NCBI GenBank assembly: GCA_024244665.1
Contig: JAAEOI010000515.1
Span: forward strand, 1 to 28,645
DNA: 28,645 nucleotides
Origin: Bacteroidota bacterium
GTDB lineage: Bacteria > Bacteroidota > Bacteroidia > Bacteroidales > GCA-2748055
Direction of reading: 5' to 3'
The notes beneath the pieces were generated by a model. That model did no database searches. It was not told the DNA's origin and saw only the letters and a program-made list of their open reading frames with translations. Numbering within the stretch: position 1 is the first letter of the stretch; every line of letters starts with the position of its first letter. Of this stretch, positions 9,114-17,199 are shown piece by piece. Both the position numbers and the translations under genes were made by a program.

Positions 9114-9740
9114 GTGGAAGTCAGAGACAGGATACTGGTAGAATCAGGATTATTGTTCGGGAAATACGGAATCAGGAGCATGACAATGGACTCCCTTGCC
9201 GAGGAACTTGGCATCTCCAAACGCACCATCTATGAGCGCTTCAAAGACAAGGATACCTTACTCATTGAGGTGATCAAATACTACAAACTGCAAAGTCAAG
9301 AAGAGGCCAACCGTCTGATCGAACAATCGGATAACGTGATCGAGGCTCTTTTCCGGATCATCAATATGACCATTGCCCAGATGATGCAGTTGAGCCCCAC
9401 CTTCTTTCTCGATTTTAAAAAATACCACCCGAAAGTATATAAGGAGATTGCCCAGCCAGGAAGCATCCGGGATTTCAGCATCACCAGCAAATTACTGGAA
9501 ACAGGGATCCAACAGGAAGTGTTCAGGGATGACATCAACCTGGGTATTGTAAACCGGGCTCTGCATACCCTGTTTGACATGTTTAACCAGGAGAGCAACC
9601 TGGTAGAGGCAGGCTACAACAGGAAAGAGATGTTCGACCAGATCATTATTCCATTTTTCAGGGGAATCTCCACGAAGAAGGGACGAAAGCTCCTTGACGA
9701 TTGTAAATCCATTTTAGAACAAAACAGTCCAAAGATATGA
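9114..9740 (+). CDS. TetR/AcrR-family transcriptional regulator of the RND efflux operon
   Basis: A regulator of about 208 residues from the GTG at 9114 (protein begins EVRDRILVESGLLFGKYGIRS after the initiator). The open frame extends upstream to a TTG at 8982, but those extra residues run into the valS promoter and do not look like a TetR N-terminus. The helix-turn-helix is at about residues 24-46 (TMDSLAEELGISKRTIYERF), the normal TetR position. The C-terminal part is helical, as expected for a ligand-binding and dimer domain, and its inducer cannot be read from sequence. The stop overlaps the ATG of the TolC-type gene (ATGA, 9737-9740), so it is the first gene of the efflux operon. It most likely represses this operon, perhaps through the palindrome at 9069-9085. 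Confidence 0.92.
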   Translation: MEVRDRILVESGLLFGKYGIRSMTMDSLAEELGISKRTIYERFKDKDTLLIEVIKYYKLQSQEEANRLIEQSDNVIEALFRIINMTIAQMMQLSPTFFLDFKKYHPKVYKEIAQPGSIRDFSITSKLLETGIQQEVFRDDINLGIVNRALHTLFDMFNQESNLVEAGYNRKEMFDQIIIPFFRGISTKKGRKLLDDCKSILEQNSPKI

Positions 9741-11230
9741 GAAACAGAATCAGTAGAGTTTTACTTAGCATGTTCCTGGCAGGGGGATTGATCGTTCCTG
9801 CCATGAGCCAGGAACCGGCCAGTGCCGCTGCAACAGATCCGGCTTCCGGGACCGGTACACCCGGGACCTACATGCTGGATATGCAGGAGGCCATCGACCA
9901 TGCTATAGCTTACAACAAGAGCCTTAAAAACGCAAGGATGGAGGTGGAGAGGTCCGACGCCAGTCTATGGGAATCCATTGCCCAGGGCCTTCCCCAGGTA
10001 GAAGGTTCAATGGACTATATGACCTATTTCAATTATGAAATGGCATTTAGCTTCGGCATGGGTGAAGCGCCCTCCTTTACCACGGATGAGTACCAAAGCG
10101 CTTTTGACCAGACCCAGGCGGCCTTTCCCTTTTATACGCAGAATGACCTGGGTGTCCATGGAGCCAACAGCTATTACGACGGAGTACTGCAATCGATGCT
10201 GCCACCAAACACCATCCTGTTGTCAGACCAGAGTACCGCCAAACTGCAGGTATCACAGCTGATTTTCAGCGGACAGTTCATTATTGGAATTCAAACCGCC
10301 AAACTGGCTAAACTGATTTCCGAACAGAATTATGAATTCAGTGAACTGGGCATCAAGGAGTCGGTGATCACCTCCTACTACCTGGTGCTGATCACAGAGG
10401 AATCACTGAGAATACTGGAACAGAACGTTCAGAACCTTGAAGAGACCCTGCAGCAGACCGAAATCATGTTCAGAACAGGTATGGCCGAGCAGACCGATGT
10501 GGACCAGATCCGGATCACTGTTAACCAGCTGCAAAATTCAATGAATTCACTGAACAGGAACCTGGAACTGAATTACAATCTCTTCCGCTTTCAGTTGGGA
10601 CTGGAAACAAATGCTGTGGTTCAGCTGACCGACAACCTGGAAGCACTTTTTATCAGCGAAGAACCCGAAGTGGCCCTGTCCAGTGCATTTATCCTGGAGG
10701 ACAATGTGACTTACCAGCTGATGAAAACCCAGGAAGAGATCAACGAAAAGCTGGTCTCACTGGAGAAATGGAATTATGCTCCTACCCTGGCCGGATTCTA
10801 TAACTATAATGCCAAGATCCTCACCACCGATTTTGACATGAACCCCAATCACCTGATGGGGCTCACGATGTCGGTCCCCATCTTTTCCAGCGGGATGAGA
10901 AAGGCACGGGTCGACCAGGCCAGGATCAACTATAACATGGCTCAAAACAACATGAGCATCATGGAGGACCAGCTGAACCTGCAGGAGAAACAGTTCAGGT
11001 ACAACCTGGAAAGTTCCCTGGAGAACTACCAGACACAGAAGGAAAACGTGGAGGTAGCCATGAGGGTTTACGACAGCTTTCGCAGGAAATTCGAACAGGG
11101 AATGGCCACTAGCCTTGACCTGACCCAGGCCAACAGCAACTACCTGGAGGCCGAAAGCAACTATATGACTTCCATGATGGAGGTCCTGAATGCCAAGTTG
11201 CAACTTGATAAAATGATGAACAATCTGTAG
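9737..11230 (+). CDS. TolC-family outer-membrane efflux channel
   Basis: A 497-residue TolC/OprM-type protein with a signal peptide (first ~25 residues, ending in AMSQ). The sequence shows the family pattern of long amphipathic helices: an early segment MLDMQEAIDHAIAYNKSL (about 46-63), the helical stretch ESLRILEQNVQNLEETLQQ followed by GMAEQTDVDQIR, and a second half ending in RRKFEQGMATSLDLTQANSNYL. It would form the trimeric channel through which the RND pump expels substrate. It starts within the TetR stop codon (ATGA overlap) and the fusion protein follows about 29 nt after its stop. Unlike many efflux operons the channel gene comes before the adaptor and the pump. Confidence 0.94.
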   Translation: MRNRISRVLLSMFLAGGLIVPAMSQEPASAAATDPASGTGTPGTYMLDMQEAIDHAIAYNKSLKNARMEVERSDASLWESIAQGLPQVEGSMDYMTYFNYEMAFSFGMGEAPSFTTDEYQSAFDQTQAAFPFYTQNDLGVHGANSYYDGVLQSMLPPNTILLSDQSTAKLQVSQLIFSGQFIIGIQTAKLAKLISEQNYEFSELGIKESVITSYYLVLITEESLRILEQNVQNLEETLQQTEIMFRTGMAEQTDVDQIRITVNQLQNSMNSLNRNLELNYNLFRFQLGLETNAVVQLTDNLEALFISEEPEVALSSAFILEDNVTYQLMKTQEEINEKLVSLEKWNYAPTLAGFYNYNAKILTTDFDMNPNHLMGLTMSVPIFSSGMRKARVDQARINYNMAQNNMSIMEDQLNLQEKQFRYNLESSLENYQTQKENVEVAMRVYDSFRRKFEQGMATSLDLTQANSNYLEAESNYMTSMMEVLNAKLQLDKMMNNL

Positions 11231-11259
11231 TAAAGTAGATATTGATAACAAGACCGATC

Positions 11260-12336
11260 ATGAAAACCAAATCCACCATGAAAACCATAAAATTAGCCCT
11301 GCTCACCATCATTGCCGGTGCTGCAATGATATCCTGCAAGATGCAACCTCCGGGTGAGGCAGCAGAAACATCCACTCCTGTGGAGGTAAAAGTACAGCCT
11401 GTTAAAGTGATGGACCTGGTCTATCGGGAAACTGCTGTTTCACAAAACATCACCTCCACAGTGGTCGCTTATGAAGAGACCTATCTTTCGCCTGGAATAC
11501 CGGGTAAAATCCGCTCCGTAAAAGTGGAGGTAAATGACCATGTTAAGAAGGGGCAATTACTGGTGGAGATGGACCGGACTCAGCTGGATCAGACCCAGTT
11601 GCAGTACCAGACTCTGTTGACCGACCTGGCCCGCATGGATACCCTGCTCAAACATGGATCGATGACCCAGCAATCATACGACCAGATGAAGGCCCAGGTG
11701 GAGACCACCGAACTGGTAATCAAAAATTTGGAGGAAAACACTCTGCTGAGAGCTCCTTATACCGGAGTCATTACCGGCAAGTATTTCAACGATGGTGAAT
11801 TATACTCGCCAGCCCCCAACACTCCGGCTGGTAAGGCAGCGCTGGTCTCCATCATGCAGGTGGACCCGGTCAAACTGATGGTCAACCTGGGTGAAAAGAA
11901 CCTGCCACTGATTAAAAAAGGTATGAAAGCAACAATCACCACCGATGTCTATCCCGGCGAATCCTTCCAGGGTACTGTGTTCAGGATCCATCCAACCATC
12001 AGTGCAGCCACACGCACCTTTATCGTAGAGGTGAAGGCACCCAACAGGAGTCGAAAACTGACCCCGGGTATGTTTGCAAGGGTCAGCCTGAAACATGGTG
12101 AAAGGGATGCCCTGATTGTTCCCGCCATTGCAGTTCTTCAACAGTCGGGTACCAATGAAAGGTATATGATGCTGAATGAAAACGGGACCGCCCGCAGGGT
12201 GACCGTAAAAATCGTAAATCGCCACGACGACCAGCTGGAGATTGCCTCAGCAGATATTAAGGGTGGCGAGCAATTGATTTATGCCGGGCAGACTAACCTG
12301 GCAAATGGGGCACCTGTAAAGGTGGTTGTCGAATAA
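11260..12336 (+). CDS. RND efflux periplasmic adaptor (membrane-fusion lipoprotein)
   Basis: A HlyD/AcrA-type adaptor of about 358 residues from the ATG at 11260; ATG 11278 gives a tighter signal peptide, and the frame is open from a TTG at 11242. The signal sequence ends in the lipobox AMISC, so it should be lipid-anchored. Visible segments are the first half of the lipoyl-like domain (SPGIPGKIRSVKVEVNDHVKKG, then QLLVEMD), a short helical hairpin, the second lipoyl half (RAPYTGVITGKYFNDGELY), and the beta-barrel and membrane-proximal part (TPGMFARVSLKHGERDALIVP). It links the RND pump to the TolC-type channel and is the third gene of the operon. Confidence 0.94.
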   Translation: MKTKSTMKTIKLALLTIIAGAAMISCKMQPPGEAAETSTPVEVKVQPVKVMDLVYRETAVSQNITSTVVAYEETYLSPGIPGKIRSVKVEVNDHVKKGQLLVEMDRTQLDQTQLQYQTLLTDLARMDTLLKHGSMTQQSYDQMKAQVETTELVIKNLEENTLLRAPYTGVITGKYFNDGELYSPAPNTPAGKAALVSIMQVDPVKLMVNLGEKNLPLIKKGMKATITTDVYPGESFQGTVFRIHPTISAATRTFIVEVKAPNRSRKLTPGMFARVSLKHGERDALIVPAIAVLQQSGTNERYMMLNENGTARRVTVKIVNRHDDQLEIASADIKGGEQLIYAGQTNLANGAPVKVVVE

Positions 12337-12353
12337 TATTAAAGCAAAGAACA

Positions 12354-15300
12354 ATGAGCATATACGGAAACGCGGTCAGACGACCGATCACAACCATCAT
12401 GATCTTTGTGGCACTAATTGTCCTTGGAGTCTATTCCATGAACAAGCTGCCCATCGATTTCTACCCGGATATTGATTTCCCGGCCATTTCGGTGATCACC
12501 ACCTACCCGGGAGCCAGTGCCGCCGATATTGAGACCAATGTTACACGAACCATCGAAGATGGTCTGAACTCTGTGGGTAATCTGAAGAATATTTCATCCA
12601 CATCGCGCGACAACATGTCCATCGTGGTGTGCGAATTTGAGTGGGGTACGAACCTGGATGAGGCGTCCAACGAAATGCGGGATGCCATCAGTTTTGTGGA
12701 ACAGTTCCTGCCGGAAGAGGTGGATAAGCCGACCCTGTTCAAATTCAGTTCAAGCGCCATGCCAGTACTCTTCTACGGAGTAACAGCAGAAGAAAGCTTC
12801 CCGGCCATCGTCAATATACTGGATGAGAAAATCGTGAATGCACTGAACCGCATCGACGGGGTAGGCTCGGTTGGACTCATGGGAGCACCCGGACGTGAGA
12901 TCCAGGTTGACATCGATCCCCGCAAAATGGAATCCTATGGAGTAACCGTGGAGATGATTGCCGGTGTGCTGAATTCGGAAAACCTGAACCTGCCTGCCGG
13001 GAACATCGAAATGGGATTGATGGATTATCCCCTTCGGGTTAAAGGGGAGTTTCCCTCCAGTGATGTGCTGAATGACCTTGTACTGGCAAGCTATAACGGC
13101 CAGACCATCTACCTGCATGATGTGGCTACCATCAGTGACACCCTTCGTGATGTTGCCCTTGATGAGCGGCTGAATGGCAAGACCGGTATGCGGATTATCA
13201 TCCAGAAACAATCTGGTGCCAATACCGTCCAGGTTTGCCAGGATATCCAGGCCATTATGCCGGAACTGATCGAAACACTTCCTGACGATATCGAGATCAT
13301 CACATTCTTTGATTCATCGGAGTTCATTGTGGATTCCATCAATAACCTCTCATCTACCCTGATGTATGCTGCCATTGCAGTAATCCTGGTTGTCCTGTTC
13401 TTTCTGGGCAGGTGGAGAGCTACTTTTATTGTGATCCTAACGATACCTATTGCCCTGATTGTCTCCTTTATTTATCTCTTCATTTCCGGGAGCTCTATCA
13501 ACATCATCGCCCTGTCGTCGCTTTCCATTGCGATTGGTATGGTGGTGGATGATGCCATCGTGGTGCTTGAGAATATCACCAAACACGTGGAACGGGGTGC
13601 CAACCCACGGGAGGCAGCTATCTATGCCACCAATGAGGTTTGGCTGGCAGTCATCGTAACCACACTCACCGTGGTAGCCGTATTCCTTCCGCTGACACTG
13701 GTAGGGGGAATGACCGGTGAACTTTTCCGTCCGCTGGGCTTCATTGTGACCATTACCGTGGTTACATCCACCATCAGCGCCATCTCCCTGACTCCCATGC
13801 TGGCTTCAAAAATGATGAGGCTGAGAAAGAAGCCAAAAAAAGTCCGAAAGACCGGCTACGACAATACCATTGGACGATTCCTAAACTGGATGGACAATAT
13901 ATACGAGCGTTCAATTAAAGTGGCCCTGCGATTCAGGTGGGGCACCCTGATTATCGCCTTTGCAATCTTCATTGGGTCGATGATGATGGCAGGTGGAATG
14001 GGTTTTGAGTTTATGCCTGAAGCTGACCAGGGATCCATGACCGCAGCCATTGAACTGCAGACCGGACTCCGGGTGGATGAAACCACAAAGGTAGCACGCA
14101 AAGTGGATGCCTTCATTGCCGAGAATATGCCCGAAGCCAAATTCTACTATACTTCATCCGGGTCGGATGACCAGGGGGGGATCATGTCCCTCTTTATGGA
14201 ATCGGGATCGCACCGGATCAACATTAACTTCACACTCACAGACCTGGATGAGAGGGAGCGTGATGTTTGGGAACTGGCCAATGTACTAAGGGATTACCTG
14301 ACCACAATTCCTGAAATCGTTAACATAGATGTGGTCCCAAATGGAGGTATGGGAGGAACCACCCAGAATAACGTGGTGGTGGAGATCTACGGTTACGATT
14401 TTGATGCCACTTCCATGATCGCACAGGAACTTGCCGACAGTGTACAGTCAATCCAGGGTGCCACCAACGTTAATGTGAGCAGGGATCCTTCCAAGCCCCT
14501 GCTCCAGATTGTTCCGGACCGGGAAAAGATGGCCCAGCACGGACTCAACACCTTCAGCATGGCCAATTCCGTGCGGAATCGTGTGGAAGGTCCCTACCTG
14601 AGTCGCTACCGGGAGGAGGGTAATGAATATGAAATTGTTCTCAGGTTTACTGAGGAGGAGCGTAACTCCCTCTCCAACCTCAACGACATCGCACTGGTGA
14701 ATATGAACAACCAGGTGATCCGACTGGGTGAAGTGGCAGAGATCGAGGAGCACTGGTCGCCTCCCAATATTGAGCGCAAGAACCGGGAACGGATAGTGAG
14801 TGTTTCCATCACCCCATACAAGGTACCGCTGAATAAACTTGCCGCCGAGGTACAGGCAAAGATCGACGCCATGGATATACCGCCCAGTGTGAACGTCCAG
14901 ATGGGAGGAGCTGTGGAAGAGATGCAGGATTCCATGAATGACCTGATGCTCCTGTTGCTACTCAGCCTGGTACTCACCTATCTGGTAATGGCCAGTCAGT
15001 TCGAATCCCTGAAGATGCCATTCATCATCATGTTCTCCATTCCGTTTGCCTTCACCGGTGTGATCCTGGCCCATGTGGCCACCGGAACCACCATGAGTGT
15101 AATCTCAATGGTAGGAGGAGTAATGCTGGTGGGTATCGTGGTGAAGAATGCCATCGTACTGGTGGACTACATCAACCTGATGCGTGCTCGAGGACTCAGT
15201 CTGAATGAAGCGATTGTGGCATCTGGAAAATCCAGGTTGCGTCCTGTATTGATGACCTCTCTGACCACCATTCTTGCTATGCTGCCACTGGCCATGAGTA

Positions 15301-15482
15301 AAGGATCAGGATCGGAGATCTGGAGCCCCATGGGAATTGCAGTTATCGGCGGACTGATCTTCTCCACCATTGTAACCCTTTTGCTGGTTCCTGTGGTCTA
15401 CCAGATGATGAACCGAAGAAGTGACCAGCGGAAGAAGAGAGTAGCGTATGATTTTATGAATGGAAACACCCAATTAACATGA
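12354..15482 (+). CDS. RND (AcrB/HAE1-type) efflux pump permease
   Basis: A full-length 1042-residue inner-membrane proton-driven exporter. It begins with the usual cytoplasmic MSIYGNAVRRPITTIM and TM1, followed by a large periplasmic loop, TM2-6, a central cytoplasmic linker rich in Lys/Arg (RLRKKPKKVRK), TM7, the second periplasmic loop and TM8-12. The proton-relay residues are present: VVDDAIVVLEN in TM4 (Asp399, Asp400) and VKNAIVLVDY in TM10 (Lys931), equivalent to AcrB Asp407/408 and Lys940. This points to HAE1-type export of organic compounds and not to the heavy-metal CusA group. Its stop overlaps the next ATG (ATGA, 15479-15482). Substrate unknown. Confidence 0.96.
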   Translation: MSIYGNAVRRPITTIMIFVALIVLGVYSMNKLPIDFYPDIDFPAISVITTYPGASAADIETNVTRTIEDGLNSVGNLKNISSTSRDNMSIVVCEFEWGTNLDEASNEMRDAISFVEQFLPEEVDKPTLFKFSSSAMPVLFYGVTAEESFPAIVNILDEKIVNALNRIDGVGSVGLMGAPGREIQVDIDPRKMESYGVTVEMIAGVLNSENLNLPAGNIEMGLMDYPLRVKGEFPSSDVLNDLVLASYNGQTIYLHDVATISDTLRDVALDERLNGKTGMRIIIQKQSGANTVQVCQDIQAIMPELIETLPDDIEIITFFDSSEFIVDSINNLSSTLMYAAIAVILVVLFFLGRWRATFIVILTIPIALIVSFIYLFISGSSINIIALSSLSIAIGMVVDDAIVVLENITKHVERGANPREAAIYATNEVWLAVIVTTLTVVAVFLPLTLVGGMTGELFRPLGFIVTITVVTSTISAISLTPMLASKMMRLRKKPKKVRKTGYDNTIGRFLNWMDNIYERSIKVALRFRWGTLIIAFAIFIGSMMMAGGMGFEFMPEADQGSMTAAIELQTGLRVDETTKVARKVDAFIAENMPEAKFYYTSSGSDDQGGIMSLFMESGSHRININFTLTDLDERERDVWELANVLRDYLTTIPEIVNIDVVPNGGMGGTTQNNVVVEIYGYDFDATSMIAQELADSVQSIQGATNVNVSRDPSKPLLQIVPDREKMAQHGLNTFSMANSVRNRVEGPYLSRYREEGNEYEIVLRFTEEERNSLSNLNDIALVNMNNQVIRLGEVAEIEEHWSPPNIERKNRERIVSVSITPYKVPLNKLAAEVQAKIDAMDIPPSVNVQMGGAVEEMQDSMNDLMLLLLLSLVLTYLVMASQFESLKMPFIIMFSIPFAFTGVILAHVATGTTMSVISMVGGVMLVGIVVKNAIVLVDYINLMRARGLSLNEAIVASGKSRLRPVLMTSLTTILAMLPLAMSKGSGSEIWSPMGIAVIGGLIFSTIVTLLLVPVVYQMMNRRSDQRKKRVAYDFMNGNTQLT

Positions 15483-15772
15483 AAGCAGTATTCATAGTAT
15501 ACAACCAGGCACAAACAGAGAAGGTGGAGTACCTTTTTGAGAAACTGGATATCAGGGGTTTTACACGCTGGACCGACCTTACGGGTAAGGGCAGCGTGGA
15601 TGGTCCTCCACACATGAACACCCACACCTGGCCGGAACAGAATACGGCCAGGCTGGCAGTTGTGGCTGAGGAGGTTGTGGAGCCCATCCTCGAGGCTGTT
15701 AAAAAGCTGGATGAAGTAAACAAAGATGTGGGCATCCGTGCCTTTGTGTGGAATGTGGAAGCAATGTACTAG
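15479..15772 (+). CDS. PG0541-family P-II-like transporter-associated protein
   Basis: A 97-residue soluble protein beginning MKAVFIVYNQAQTEKVEYLF. It matches the PG0541-type family, small P-II-like proteins found almost only in Bacteroidota directly behind RND efflux pumps. Features include the N-terminal beta strand and helix of the P-II/ACT-like fold, the GFTRWTDLTGKGSVDGPPHM loop region and the end FVWNVEAMY. It has no signal peptide, so it should act in the cytoplasm. Its ATG overlaps the pump stop by 4 nt, indicating translational coupling at near-equal ratio. Its job is not known; by analogy with P-II proteins it may sense a small ligand or bind the pump. Its stop codon shares the CTAG tetramer with the convergent SDR gene. 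Confidence 0.85.
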   Translation: MKAVFIVYNQAQTEKVEYLFEKLDIRGFTRWTDLTGKGSVDGPPHMNTHTWPEQNTARLAVVAEEVVEPILEAVKKLDEVNKDVGIRAFVWNVEAMY

Positions 15773-16659
15773 GTTTCATCCGAATGCGTATTGATGGATT
15801 GAATCCGGGTTTCCCTGGACATCTCATAGATCAGAATTCTGCCGGCAATCCAGGGAAAATACCGATGCAGCCAGGTCACCATTTTTCCCTGCGGTGTAAG
15901 TAGCAGGTCCCTCTTTCTTTTATAAGCAGCCCGTGCAATATGCCTGGCCACTGTTTCACAGGACATCATCCTCCCCTCATTGCGCGGAGATGCACCCTGG
16001 GGCAAACACTGGTTGTTCAGGGCCTTCTCCCTGATTTCCGAACGTGTAAACCCGGGGTGGACCACCAGTACATTGAGCCCCCGGTCCACGTTTTCAAGCC
16101 TGAGGGTATTCAGGAAACCGACCAAGGCATGTTTTGAGGCCACATACCCGGTTCGTCCCGGCAGTGGAGTCAGTCCGCTGATAGAAGAGATCCCGATCAA
16201 GCTACCCTTATGTTCCCACAGGTAGGGCAAGGCAAATTTTGTACAATAGACAGCTCCATAAAAATTGGTGTCTATCAGCTGCCTGATCACCTTAAGATCC
16301 AAATCCTCGAAGTTGGCCCTCATGGAGATCCCTGCATTATTGATCAGTATATCGATCCTGCCATACATTTCGACAGATTGTTTCATAAGATTCTCACAAT
16401 CTTCAATTTTCCTCACATCCGTCATCACAATGAAGGCCTCTCCTCCCCGCCCCTTAATCTGTTTTGTGAGTTTCAACAAAAGTTCCTCCCTTCTGGCAGC
16501 CACCACAACTTTTGCTCCCTGGGCTGCAAATTCAAGTGCACATGCCATGCCAATGCCTGACGAAGCCCCGGTGATCACAACCACCTTGTCCTTAAAACGT
16601 GTTTCTTCCTCTGGAAGCCTGGTGAATCCCCCGACAAACGGTACTTGAAGATTTACCAT
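15769..16659 (-). CDS. Short-chain dehydrogenase/reductase (SDR)
   Basis: A 296-residue classical SDR, an NAD(P)-dependent oxidoreductase. After a 20-25 residue leader it shows the Rossmann motif VVVITGASSGIG (about 26-37), AARREE just after beta-2 (hinting at NADPH preference), NNAG, the catalytic Ser in ISSISG, and YVASK with catalytic Tyr and Lys, followed by HPGFTRSEI. The last ~50 residues (TWLHRYFPWIAGRIL...) are hydrophobic and basic, as in membrane-associated DHRS7/SDR members that act on lipids. The substrate cannot be named. It is the last gene of a minus-strand unit behind the NimA-like protein (78-nt gap). Its stop codon shares CTAG with the convergent PG0541-type gene. Confidence 0.92.
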   Translation of the reverse strand: MVNLQVPFVGGFTRLPEEETRFKDKVVVITGASSGIGMACALEFAAQGAKVVVAARREELLLKLTKQIKGRGGEAFIVMTDVRKIEDCENLMKQSVEMYGRIDILINNAGISMRANFEDLDLKVIRQLIDTNFYGAVYCTKFALPYLWEHKGSLIGISSISGLTPLPGRTGYVASKHALVGFLNTLRLENVDRGLNVLVVHPGFTRSEIREKALNNQCLPQGASPRNEGRMMSCETVARHIARAAYKRKRDLLLTPQGKMVTWLHRYFPWIAGRILIYEMSRETRIQSINTHSDET

Positions 16660-16737
16660 TGTTCTTTTGGTCTTACTCTGTTTAATACCCGGAGAGGAAG
16701 CTCACCAGGTAATCAAGTTACTTAAGCAGGCAATCGC

Positions 16738-17199
16738 TTATACTGAGGATTGCTTCCCTGTTATGGAGGAAATAGTGAGTTTCAGGATCACCATACGGCC
16801 CAGGTTCTTCGGGTTGAATTCAACCAGATCGGGTGCCCTGTGCTGCGCCATGATCACCTCCAGTCCCAGCTGCTTATTCTCATCATCCGAAAGGATCTCC
16901 ACGGTGGCGTAGCCCACCACCGAGCGGTAGTGGGTGGTCCAGTTGCAGGCCTTCCCGTCCTTAACAATCTCTGCCCTGTCCTCCATCTCGAAGCAAACAT
17001 GGTTGTTCTGCCGTAAAAGGTCGATTTTCTTCCCCTCGGGAGCCGAATGGATATAGATGCAACCCTCCCGGTATCCATAATTGAAAGGGACAATATAGGG
17101 CAGGTCACCATCCATCATTGCCACCCTGCAAATTACAGCTCCTGAAAGAATTTCCTTCAGAATTGCTTCGTCCTTTATCTCCTGATTTGCTCTTCTCAT
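16738..17199 (-). CDS. NimA-like pyridoxamine 5'-phosphate oxidase-family (FMN split-barrel) protein
   Basis: A 153-residue flavin split-barrel protein. The layout resembles the NimA-type branch: short N-terminal helix, GAVICRVAMMDGDLPYIVPFNYGY (residues 20-43) forming the first strands, then the IYIHSAPEGKKIDLL segment whose His is the conserved FMN-site residue of this branch, and a closing helix and strand (FNPKNLGRMVILKLTISSITGK). Members bind FMN or haem; NimA itself reduces nitroimidazoles, but most relatives have no known substrate, so drug resistance should not be assumed. It is not PdxH: it is shorter and lacks the RLHDR signature seen in pdxH at 5627-6271. Its ATG overlaps the stop of the upstream lipoprotein gene (ATGA, 17196-17199). 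Confidence 0.88.
   Translation of the reverse strand: MRRANQEIKDEAILKEILSGAVICRVAMMDGDLPYIVPFNYGYREGCIYIHSAPEGKKIDLLRQNNHVCFEMEDRAEIVKDGKACNWTTHYRSVVGYATVEILSDDENKQLGLEVIMAQHRAPDLVEFNPKNLGRMVILKLTISSITGKQSSV

Noticed and set aside
12354..15482. Heavy-metal (CusA-type) export pump
   Set aside because: The TM4 double-Asp and TM10 Lys pattern is HAE1/AcrB-like, and no metal-binding Met/His-rich adaptor or regulator is nearby.
16738..17199. Second pdxH paralogue
   Set aside because: It shares only the flavin split-barrel fold; it is 60 residues shorter and lacks the PdxH C-terminal RLHDR signature, so a NimA-like call is safer.
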